DNA of 32,639 nt from JAICTV01 sp035634055 (GTDB lineage: Bacteria > Planctomycetota > Phycisphaerae > Tepidisphaerales > Tepidisphaeraceae). How positions within the stretch are numbered: position 1 is the stretch's first letter; each line of letters begins with the position of its first letter. Below, one piece after another: positions 7,858 to 15,117 of this stretch. A program made the translations under genes and the position numbers. Where the stretch lies: assembly GCA_035634055.1 (NCBI GenBank), contig DASQDR010000101.1, positions 1 through 32,639 of the forward strand, in the 5' to 3' direction. The notes beneath the pieces were generated by a model, which was not told the origin of the DNA, searched no databases, and was given only the letters and a program-made list of their open reading frames with translations.

Positions 7858-8010
7858 ACCGGCCTGTGATCTGCAATAGCTGCCGATCCGGTTTCCAGCG
7901 TTGCGCGCCGCGCGGCAAGGATCTAGGGCAACCTGGGGAAGATTATCCGAACCTCCATATCGTCCGCAGAGGAAACAGACCCCGGCAGGGGAACGTCAAC
8001 GGGCAGCCCT

Positions 8011-8032
8011 TCTCCCCCTGCCCAAGGGGAGA
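8011..8032 (+). repeat. Hairpin in the leader region of the lipoprotein gene
   Basis: TCTCCCC (8011-8017) and GGGGAGA (8026-8032) form a perfect 7-bp stem with an eight-base loop. Another GC-only pairing region follows at about 8057-8095. Apart from these and the possible promoter, I see nothing in 7794-8120. Confidence 0.35.
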
Positions 8033-8120
8033 TCGCTCTGATATCATCCCCCTCCGCGGCCCGGGGCCCTGGCGACTTGCGGGCCCGGGCGGGACGGGAA
8101 CAAGGCAGGAGCGAAGCGTG

Positions 8121-8981
8121 ATGATCCGCTGGTGCGTTCGTGGATGGTTCGTGGCGGCGGCGATGGTCGCGCTGGCGGCGTGCGACGAGGCGCCGTCGGT
8201 GCCCAGCGCGGTCCTCGAGCAGGCCAAGCAGGCCGAGGCCGAGCAGCAGAACGCCAGGAAGAACAAGAAGCCGACCACCCAGCAGCTCGTCGAAGGCAAG
8301 CGCAGTCGCACCGCGCTGATCCCCCTGCCGCTCACGATGGAGCTGCCCGCCGGCTGGGGCAAGCTGGAGGACGTCAGCGAGGCGGGCCTGAAGGTCACCA
8401 GCGCGGGCCTGAGCCTGCTCCAGGGGATCACGCCCAACGGCGAGGTCCAGATCCAGCTCACCAACCGCCCGGCCATCAAGCAGGACGAGTTGGACCGCCT
8501 GATGGACGCCGGCAAGAAGGAGCAGGCCGCCAAGCCGCAGCAGATCGTGAAGTTCGAGCTTCACCCGCTGGGCAACGTGCGCGTGCTGGAGCGCCAGAGC
8601 GTGGGCGACCCGCGCCCGCTGACCGTGTTCGACCAGAACAACCAGCCGCACACGACGACCGAGTCGATCTTCAACTGGACCGTGACCGCCCTGGTCCCGG
8701 TCGAGGGCGCCTTCCAGCGGTACGAGTTGAACTTCATCGGGCTGACCAAGAGCCAGTACGACAAGGACAAGGCGTTCCTGGAAGGGATCCTCAAGACGCT
8801 CCAGTACGCGGGCGAAACGGGCGCGGCGCCGGTAGCCATGCCGGGCGGCTCAGGCGCCAGCGGCGCAGCAGGCGCGAGCAGTGCGGCCGGCGCCGGCGCG
8901 GGCTTGGGAAGCGGTGGAGCCGGCATCGCCGCGCCGTCCTTGGATCCGACCGTCGCCCCCGGTCCCACCACGCTTCCCTGA
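8121..8981 (+). CDS. Predicted lipoprotein with Ala/Gly-rich tail
   Basis: The protein has 286 residues. MIRWCVRGWFVAAAMVALAAC is a clear lipoprotein signal with its cysteine at residue 21. A helical charged stretch follows (AKQAEAEQQNARKNKKPTTQ), then a globular part of about 180 residues that includes an ELPAGW motif of the kind seen in small periplasmic domains of planctomycete proteins. The last 60 residues are low-complexity Ala/Gly/Pro. AGGAG at 8107-8111 sits nine bases before this ATG; the GTG directly before it is an alternative start. The function is not recognisable. It may share a transcript with gluQ, 33 bases downstream. Confidence 0.75.
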   Translation: MIRWCVRGWFVAAAMVALAACDEAPSVPSAVLEQAKQAEAEQQNARKNKKPTTQQLVEGKRSRTALIPLPLTMELPAGWGKLEDVSEAGLKVTSAGLSLLQGITPNGEVQIQLTNRPAIKQDELDRLMDAGKKEQAAKPQQIVKFELHPLGNVRVLERQSVGDPRPLTVFDQNNQPHTTTESIFNWTVTALVPVEGAFQRYELNFIGLTKSQYDKDKAFLEGILKTLQYAGETGAAPVAMPGGSGASGAAGASSAAGAGAGLGSGGAGIAAPSLDPTVAPGPTTLP

Positions 8982-9014
8982 GCCGGCGGCGCGGGCGTAT
9001 GCTTCGCAACCGAC

Positions 9015-9953
9015 GTGCAGCGCACCACCCGCCTGGCTCCTTCGCCCACCGGCGCCCTTCACCTCGGCAACGCGCGCACGTTCCTGCTCAACTGGCTGAT
9101 GGCGCGGCAGAACGGGTGGAAGGTCCTGCTCCGCATCGAGGACCTCGACGGCCCGCGCGTCAAGCGCGGTGCGGACCGCATGGCCATCGATGACCTCAGC
9201 TGGCTCGGCCTCGACTGGGACGAAGGCCCGGTCTACCAGTCGCCGCGGCTGCCGGTCTACCGCGATGCGATGAGCCGCCTGCTCGCCTCCGGCCGGGCGT
9301 ACGCGTGCGTGTGCAGCCGCAAGGAAGTGGAGACCGCCGCCAGCGCGCCGCATGCCGAGGACGGCGCCGCGGTTTATCCTGGCACGTGCCGGGGGAAGTT
9401 CGCGTCGATCGAATCCGCCGTCGCCACTCCCGGCCGCGAGCCAGCTGTGCGCTTTGACGTCGGTAGCGAGATCGTCCAATTCACCGACGGTTTCTCCGGC
9501 CCGCACCGCACCGACGTCGCCAGGCAACTCGGCGACTTCGTCATCGCCAAGGGTGACGGCTCGCCCGCGTATCAGCTTGCCGTGGTAATCGACGACGCGG
9601 AGATGGGGGTGACGGACGTCATCCGCGGCGACGACCTGATCGACTCGACGCCGCGCCAGATCCTGCTCTACCGCGCGCTCGGCTTGGAAAGCCGCATCCC
9701 AGCGTACACGCACCTTCCGCTGGTGATCGGCCCGGACGGGCGGCGACTGGCAAAGCGGCACGGCGACACGCGCATCGCCTCCTACCGCGAGGCGGGCGTT
9801 ACGCCGGGGCGGCTGCTCGCGCTCCTCGCTGGCTGGTCGGGCGTCCACGGGGCCGGCGACGACGTGACGGCGCGGGACCTTGTCGGTCGCTTCGACCTCG
9901 CGCGGCTCCCGCGCCGCGCGGTCGTCTTCGATCCCGCGGCCGTGCGGCTGTAG
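9015..9953 (+). CDS. gluQ: Glutamyl-Q tRNA(Asp) synthetase
   Basis: The 312-residue protein is a truncated GluRS paralogue without the anticodon-binding domain, the hallmark of GluQ (YadB), which attaches glutamate to queuosine at the wobble position of tRNA-Asp. It shows RLAPSPTGALHLGNARTFLL (HIGH-type motif), LLRIEDLDGPR and RRLAKRHGD (KMSKS-type). The YadB zinc site is present as C98-V-C100, Y121 and C125, with a longer spacing than in E. coli. The start is GTG 9015, with TATGCT upstream and no ribosome site. It is followed by lpxK after 14 bases. A queuosine-pathway homologue (queD-like) lies at 19.8 kb. Confidence 0.92.
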   Translation: MQRTTRLAPSPTGALHLGNARTFLLNWLMARQNGWKVLLRIEDLDGPRVKRGADRMAIDDLSWLGLDWDEGPVYQSPRLPVYRDAMSRLLASGRAYACVCSRKEVETAASAPHAEDGAAVYPGTCRGKFASIESAVATPGREPAVRFDVGSEIVQFTDGFSGPHRTDVARQLGDFVIAKGDGSPAYQLAVVIDDAEMGVTDVIRGDDLIDSTPRQILLYRALGLESRIPAYTHLPLVIGPDGRRLAKRHGDTRIASYREAGVTPGRLLALLAGWSGVHGAGDDVTARDLVGRFDLARLPRRAVVFDPAAVRL

Positions 9954-9967
9954 AATCGCCGGCGCGG

Positions 9968-11140
9968 ATGGCGGCGGAATCGCGGGAACAACGGGCGTTG
10001 CGCGTGCTCAGCGGCGAAGACCGCCGCGCCGTGGCGTCGCTCCTGCGCCGCGGGTTCGCCGTCGTCGAGCCGCTCTACGCGTCGCTCATGCGGGCGCGCA
10101 ACCTCGCGTACGACCGCGGCATTAAGCGCGTCCACCGCCTGCCGCGGCCGGCGATCAGCGTCGGGAACATCACGACCGGCGGCACCGGCAAGACGCCGTT
10201 GGTACGGTGGCTGGCCGAGCAGTTCATCGCGCGCGGGGTGCGGCCGGCGATCCTGCTGCGCGGCTACCGCGGCGGCGCGACCGGCGGCAGCGACGAGGCG
10301 CGCATGCTCGCCGCCGCGCTCGGGACCGCCGCCGCCGTCGTGGCCAACGCCGATCGCGTCGCCGGCGCCGCGGCCGCCATGCACGGCGAGCCCCAGCCCG
10401 ACGTTTTCCTCCTCGACGACGCCTTCCAGCACCGCCGCGCCGGCCGCGACTTCGACCTCGTGCTGATCAACGCGCTCGAGCCGTTCGGCCACGGGCACGT
10501 CATCCCGCGCGGGCTCCTGCGCGAGCCGCTGGATGGCCTGCGCCGGGCGGACGCGATCATGATCACCCACGCCGACCAGGCACCGGCGGCGGCGGGGCTG
10601 GGCGATATCGAGCGCGCGCTCCGCCGCTATACCGCCGCCCCGATCCTCTTGGCCGAGCACGCGCACGCCGGCCTGCGCTCCGGCGACGGCGGTCAACTGC
10701 TCCCGATGACCGAGCTGCGCCGCCGGCGGCACTTCCTGTTCTGCGGGATCGGCAACCCGCGCGGCTTCCGCGCGCAGCTCGAGCCGTACCACGAGACCTT
10801 CGCCGGATGGCGCGCGTTCGCCGACCACCACGCCTACGCGGCCGATGATCTGGCGTCGCTCGAAGCCGAGGCGGCGGCGGCGCGCGCGGAGGTGCTGGTG
10901 ACGACCGAGAAGGATTGGGTGAAGATCGAGCGCCTCCCGCGCAGGGCGTCGCTGCCGGTCCTTCGCGTCGAACTTCAAATCCAGTTCCGCGACGGCGGCG
11001 GCGAGCGGCTGCTCGACTTGGTGCTCGACCGCCTGAAGCTCAAGCCGGCCGCGACGCCGGCGCGGCAGGAGGGCTCCCGCGCCGCCCGGGACGAGGGCGA
11101 AACTGCCATTCCGCCAGCGCCGCCAGCACTCCCATCGTGA
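9968..11140 (+). CDS. lpxK: Tetraacyldisaccharide 4'-kinase
   Basis: The 390-residue protein phosphorylates the lipid A precursor disaccharide to give lipid IVA at the inner membrane. The Walker A motif ISVGNITTGGTGKTPLVRWL is at residues 60-79, and the family motifs PAILLRGYRG, FLLDDAFQHRR with the catalytic DDxFQH, and GLLREPLDGLRRAD follow. This shows that the organism makes lipid A. The last 35 residues are probably not conserved. They overlap, on the opposite strand, the end of a possible microprotein gene. TAGAAT, sharing the gluQ stop codon, lies 11 bases before the ATG; no strong ribosome site is seen. Confidence 0.93.
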   Translation: MAAESREQRALRVLSGEDRRAVASLLRRGFAVVEPLYASLMRARNLAYDRGIKRVHRLPRPAISVGNITTGGTGKTPLVRWLAEQFIARGVRPAILLRGYRGGATGGSDEARMLAAALGTAAAVVANADRVAGAAAAMHGEPQPDVFLLDDAFQHRRAGRDFDLVLINALEPFGHGHVIPRGLLREPLDGLRRADAIMITHADQAPAAAGLGDIERALRRYTAAPILLAEHAHAGLRSGDGGQLLPMTELRRRRHFLFCGIGNPRGFRAQLEPYHETFAGWRAFADHHAYAADDLASLEAEAAAARAEVLVTTEKDWVKIERLPRRASLPVLRVELQIQFRDGGGERLLDLVLDRLKLKPAATPARQEGSRAARDEGETAIPPAPPALPS

Positions 11141-11258
11141 GCAGCGCGATCGCCAGCCACTTGCCGCGCGAATGCCCCGGCGCCCGCCCCCGCTCCGGCG
11201 GCGGCGGCGGCGGCGGCGGCGACGAAGCAGATGAAGGCGGCAGCCGTGGCTCGCTCAC
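11040..11258 (-). CDS. Possible membrane microprotein, translationally coupled to the glycosyltransferase
   Basis: GTG at 11258-11256 overlaps the glycosyltransferase stop in a GTGA arrangement, as in translational coupling. The 72-residue product would begin SEPRLPPSSASS, carry eight prolines encoded by a CGG/CCG trinucleotide tract, then a single helix GKWLAIALLTMGVLAALAEW and a basic tail. The last 101 bases lie antisense to the lpxK 3' end. The hydrophobic helix is plausible as a real protein, but the length is small and the overlap with lpxK counts against it. No family is recognised. Confidence 0.42.
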   Translation of the reverse strand: MSEPRLPPSSASSPPPPPPPPERGRAPGHSRGKWLAIALLTMGVLAALAEWQFRPRPGRRGSPPAAPASRPA

Positions 11259-12028
11259 GTGGGCTCCTTGCGTCGCACAAGGCGGAACCGGCCGACGATC
11301 TCCACGTCGATGTCGTACTCGCGGTCCATCCCCCGCCGCACCAGCGCCCGCGCGATTGCCTCCTTCGAGCACATGATCTGCCGCAGCCGGCTCGCGCCCG
11401 AGATGCTGTTGGCGTGGACGCGGTAAAGGTAGAGCGGCTTGGCGAGGTGAGCGATCGGCGTCGTCTCCGACAGCTTCAGGCACAGGTCGTAGTCCTGCGC
11501 TTCCTCCAGCGTCTCGTCCACCCCGCCGACGGCGTCGAACGCGCTGCGGCGCATGAGTCGGAAGTGGAAGGTCATGAAGTCGATCAGCAGGCGGTCGCAG
11601 GAGTACGGGATCTTCGTGCGCGTCCCCTGCCCCATCACCCGCCCGCCCTCGTCCATCGTGAGGTAGTCGGTGTAGACCATCCCCAGGTTGGGGTCGGCGT
11701 CGAGCAGTGCGGCCGTCTCGGCCAGCGCGGTCGGAAGGATCGCATCGTCGCTGTCTACCCAGCCGAAGTACGGCGCCCATAAGTGCTTCGCCGCCGCGTT
11801 GATCGACGCCGTGAACCCCGCGTGCGGCCCGGCGATCACGCGGACGCGCGGGTCGCCGCCGGCGGCGCGGCGGGCGACCTCCAGCGTGTCGTCGGTCGAG
11901 CCGTCGTCCCACACCAGCAGCTCGAAGTCCCGGCGGGTCTGCCGCAGCACGCTCCCGATCGCGGCGGCGACGAAGCTCGCGCGGTTGTAGGCGCAGATCA
12001 GCAGCGAGATGGCCGGCGCGGCGGGCAT
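11255..12028 (-). CDS. Family 2 glycosyltransferase
   Basis: The 257-residue protein has a GT-A fold. It shows ISLLICAYNRASFVAAAIGS, the nucleotide-binding DDGSTDDT, the metal-binding WVDSDDAILP (DxD), and an acceptor-side EEAQDYDLCLKL that matches the usual ED motif. It has no transmembrane segment, so it is probably cytoplasmic and membrane-associated. The donor and acceptor sugars cannot be told. It begins ten bases after the stop of the upstream cyclase gene and probably shares its transcript. The second gene of interest for glycans here is manC, but they are not linked. Confidence 0.88.
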   Translation of the reverse strand: MPAAPAISLLICAYNRASFVAAAIGSVLRQTRRDFELLVWDDGSTDDTLEVARRAAGGDPRVRVIAGPHAGFTASINAAAKHLWAPYFGWVDSDDAILPTALAETAALLDADPNLGMVYTDYLTMDEGGRVMGQGTRTKIPYSCDRLLIDFMTFHFRLMRRSAFDAVGGVDETLEEAQDYDLCLKLSETTPIAHLAKPLYLYRVHANSISGASRLRQIMCSKEAIARALVRRGMDREYDIDVEIVGRFRLVRRKEPT

Positions 12029-12038
12029 GGGCGTGGCG

Positions 12039-14915
12039 CTACTTCTCGGTCAAGACGATCCGCCCGTCAAATCCCTCGGGCGGCGGCTCGCGCAAGAAGC
12101 GCTCGCACAGCGCCCGGTAAACGCCCGCCAACTTCTCCGCCCCGCACGCCGCTTCCAGCTCGGCCGCGCACGACAGGCACTGCTCCCAGCAGCCGCGGGC
12201 GAACGCATTCACCATCGCCTCGGTCAGCCGCGCGCGCTCGCGCATCGCCTCGTCGGCGGCCGCGGTTGGCGCCAGCGGCTCGTAGACCATGACCGCCTCG
12301 TCCTTGCCGACGACCTTCAACTTCCCCACCGGGCGGACGAGGAACTCGCCGCCGAGCATGTCGGCGGTGCGCGCGCTGATCAGGGTGCGGGTGCCGGTCG
12401 CCTTGTTCGCCGCCTCGAGGCGCGCGCCGGTATTGACGGCGTCGCCCAGGACGGTGTAGTCCGCCGCCCCCGCGCCGCCGGCGTCGCCGACGATCATCTC
12501 CGCCGTCATCACGCCCGCGCGCATCGACAGTTCCGGCAGCCCCTGCTCGCGCAGGCGCCCGTTAAACCCCGCCACCTTCTCGTGCATCTCCAGAACCGCG
12601 CGCACGGCGACGGCGGCGTGCGACGACATCTGCCGCGGCGCGTTGAAGAAGAACATGATCCCGTCGCCGAGGAACTTGTTCAGCGTCCCCTCGTGGTGGC
12701 GGATGACCGGCACCAGCTCGCCGAACAGCTCGTTCAGCATCGGCACGACCTTCTCCCCGAGTTGCTCGGAGATGGCGGTGAAGCCGACGAGATCGGTGAA
12801 CACCACCGTCATCTCGCGCCGCTCGCCATCGAAGCGGACGTTCGGGTTCTCGATCACGTAGTTGACCAGCTTGGGGTCGACGTAGCTGCGGAACCGGCGG
12901 GTGATGCGGCGGCGCTCGGCGGCCTCGCCGATCACGCGCGTGAGCGTGCAACCGGACCAGACGGCGCCCACCGTCACCAGCGGCGCGGCGCAGGGGAGGA
13001 TGCGGTTGAAGTAGTCGAACAGGACGACGCCGTTGAGCGCGGCGAAGCCGCAAGCGGTGAGCAGCGCAACCAGCAGCGCGGGCAGAGGCGACAGGCGGGC
13101 CACGGATAGCGCGGTGAGCAGCCCGAGCGCCACCGCGACCCAGGCGCCCGCCCACCAGGGCAGGCGGCGCCAGGTCTCGCCGGTCATGATGCCGTTGAAG
13201 ATCGCCCCGTGCACCACCACGCCCGGGCACTTGTCGTGCAGCGGGGTGGGGACGAAGTCCGCGACCGCCGCCGACGCCACCCAGCCGACGAGGACCGCCT
13301 TGTCCTTCAGCGCGCGCGACAGCGCGTCGCGCTGCCGCTTGAGGTCCTCGCCGAGCAAGAGCGTCTGCTCGCGCAGCCGCGGCAGCGCGGCGGCGGCGGC
13401 GAGGAAGCGGCGGCTGCGGTCGTCGAGGTCCTCCGCCTTCAGGCCCTGCACCAGCGCCATCATCTCCTGCCCGTCCTTGAGCACCTGGTCGATCAGCGGC
13501 GAGCGCGCGGCCATGTCGGCGGGCGCGGGCGGCTGGAACGCCGCCAGCTTGTCGGGCGCGATCACCTCGTACATCAGCCGCAGCGCGTCGTCCGCTTGGG
13601 CGACGTTGCGCGAGATCTTCTCCTGCGTCTGGCTGGCCTCCCACACGCTGTTCATCGCCACGTGGGCGCGCGGCCGCCGCGCGTCGCTGACGCCGTCACC
13701 TCCGCCGCCGTCGCCGTCGCCGCCGCCGTCGCGGTCGCGGTCGCGGTCGCGGTCGCGGTCGTACATCGTCTCCCAGCGGTGCGACCCGAGCCACGGCACG
13801 TCCATCAGCATCCCGACGCGCACGCCGGCGGTGGTCTGGCGCGGCGGGCCGAGCGGGATGACGACGTCGCCCGCCCCGCCGTCGCGCGGCACGCGCAGCG
13901 CGTTGCGGGTGATCCGAGCCCGCGACAGATCCGCCTTCAGCATCTGGCAGGCGAGCCGCACGCCCATCTGCGCGTAAGCGCGATCGCCGTCGCGCAGCAG
14001 CGCGGGGACGCTGCGGACGACGGACGAGCCCAGCACCGGATAATCGACGAACGCCCCGCCCGACGCGCCCTCGCTCAGCCGCCGCAACGGGACGAGCCTG
14101 GGCACGGCGGCCGTGACCTGCTGCGTCGCCGCGTCCGCATGCGGCAATGGGTAAGCGAAGCGCGAGAACTCGGTGACGGTCTGGAGCCGCTCGAATCGTT
14201 CGGCGATCAACCGCCCCAGCGGCGAGTTCAGCTCCGGGTCGGTCTTGCGGAGGATGCGGCGGCGCATCTCGGCGGGGTCGGCAACGCCGGCGCGGATCTC
14301 GTCTGCGACGCGGCGGTAGACGGCCTCCCGGCGGGCCGGGATGAACGCGTCGCCCACCGCCCGCGCGTCTGCCGAGATGCCGCGGGCGCGCAGGCGGTCG
14401 AGCAGCTCCGCCTCGGTCAGCTCCGGGTCGCCGCGGAGCAGCTCGATCATCCCAGCCAGCGCCGGCGACGGCGGCGGCTCGCTCGCCAGCGACGCGGGCA
14501 GGATCACGTTTCCCAGCCGCCCGATCGCAGCCGCCAGCTCGGCGTCGTTGTCGATCTTCTCGAACTTCCCGTCCGCTCCCTCGCGCCACTGCACCGGCTG
14601 CGTCTCGGAGAACAGCACGTCCATCTCGACCGCCCGCGGCCCGGCCAGGCGCACCTCGTCCAGCAGCCGCGCCCACGTCGCGCGCGGCCAGGGCGCCGGG
14701 CCGATCACCTCAAGGGCGCGGTCGTCGATGTCCAGGTGAACGAGCTGGTCGGTCGGCGGGCGGGCGAAGAACTGGCAGGTGCGGACGCGCGCGTCGTAGA
14801 GCCAGTTTTCCAGCGGCCCGAGCACGCCGCCGGCGTCCAGCCCCACCACCAGCGCCGCCAACGCCAGCCCGATTCCCAGGCAGTCGATCAGCAGCCGGCG
14901 TTCGTGGCGGAGCAT
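12039..14915 (-). CDS. CHASE2-domain class III adenylate/guanylate cyclase
   Basis: The protein has 958 residues. One N-terminal helix (about 8-28) is followed by an extracytoplasmic CHASE2 region running to about 585, including LVHLDIDDRALEVIG and PWPRATWARLLD. Three helices follow (about 588-657), then a class III cyclase domain (about 695-880). In that domain FTDLVGF and NKFLGDGIMFFF carry the two metal Asp residues, and LGDAVNTGARLEAANK carries the transition-state Asn and Arg. It should make cAMP or cGMP in response to an unknown envelope signal. The CHASE2 region is about twice the usual length because of insertions, one of them an Asp-Arg repeat encoded by 13728-13760. A Gly/Asp tract adjoins it. 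Confidence 0.9.
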   Translation of the reverse strand: MLRHERRLLIDCLGIGLALAALVVGLDAGGVLGPLENWLYDARVRTCQFFARPPTDQLVHLDIDDRALEVIGPAPWPRATWARLLDEVRLAGPRAVEMDVLFSETQPVQWREGADGKFEKIDNDAELAAAIGRLGNVILPASLASEPPPSPALAGMIELLRGDPELTEAELLDRLRARGISADARAVGDAFIPARREAVYRRVADEIRAGVADPAEMRRRILRKTDPELNSPLGRLIAERFERLQTVTEFSRFAYPLPHADAATQQVTAAVPRLVPLRRLSEGASGGAFVDYPVLGSSVVRSVPALLRDGDRAYAQMGVRLACQMLKADLSRARITRNALRVPRDGGAGDVVIPLGPPRQTTAGVRVGMLMDVPWLGSHRWETMYDRDRDRDRDRDGGGDGDGGGGDGVSDARRPRAHVAMNSVWEASQTQEKISRNVAQADDALRLMYEVIAPDKLAAFQPPAPADMAARSPLIDQVLKDGQEMMALVQGLKAEDLDDRSRRFLAAAAALPRLREQTLLLGEDLKRQRDALSRALKDKAVLVGWVASAAVADFVPTPLHDKCPGVVVHGAIFNGIMTGETWRRLPWWAGAWVAVALGLLTALSVARLSPLPALLVALLTACGFAALNGVVLFDYFNRILPCAAPLVTVGAVWSGCTLTRVIGEAAERRRITRRFRSYVDPKLVNYVIENPNVRFDGERREMTVVFTDLVGFTAISEQLGEKVVPMLNELFGELVPVIRHHEGTLNKFLGDGIMFFFNAPRQMSSHAAVAVRAVLEMHEKVAGFNGRLREQGLPELSMRAGVMTAEMIVGDAGGAGAADYTVLGDAVNTGARLEAANKATGTRTLISARTADMLGGEFLVRPVGKLKVVGKDEAVMVYEPLAPTAAADEAMRERARLTEAMVNAFARGCWEQCLSCAAELEAACGAEKLAGVYRALCERFLREPPPEGFDGRIVLTEK
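13728..13760 (-). repeat. In-frame GTCGCG hexanucleotide repeat in the cyclase gene
   Basis: Five and a half perfect copies of the hexamer GTCGCG encode alternating Asp and Arg (11 residues). A GGC/GAC tract (Gly/Asp) adjoins it. As the unit is six bases, copy-number change would keep the frame and alter the length of a charged loop in the sensor region. Confidence 0.85.
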
Positions 14916-14959
14916 GGGGGAGATGGTAACGGGCGCGGTTCGATCGGAGGCAAGGTGAT

Positions 14960-15111
14960 GTCACTGGTCACTTGTCGTTTGTCACTCGCCGGGCGCCGAC
15001 TCCACAGCGGCGCGCCATGCTCTGGCAGCGCTGCGGTCAAGCAGCGTCACCCGCGGGGCGCCCGCTCCCGTCGAGCGCCCTGCGAGTGACCCAAGACAAG
15101 TGACCAGTGAC
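14960..15111. repeat. Heptad inverted repeat I, between gyrB and the cyclase gene
   Basis: Arms of 30 bases (14960-14989 and 15082-15111) are complementary at 27 positions around a 92-base spacer. Each arm is a run of 7-base units: GTCACTG, GTCACTT, a degenerate unit and GTCACTC on the left. The right arm continues one unit further, ending one base inside the gyrB stop codon. No flanking target duplication is evident. Confidence 0.85.
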
Positions 15112-15117
15112 CACTGA

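Noticed and set aside
14960..15111. Insertion sequence or MITE with terminal inverted repeats
   Set aside because: No target-site duplication flanks it, and the arms are internally periodic, which is not typical of MITE ends. I keep it as a heptad repeat instead.
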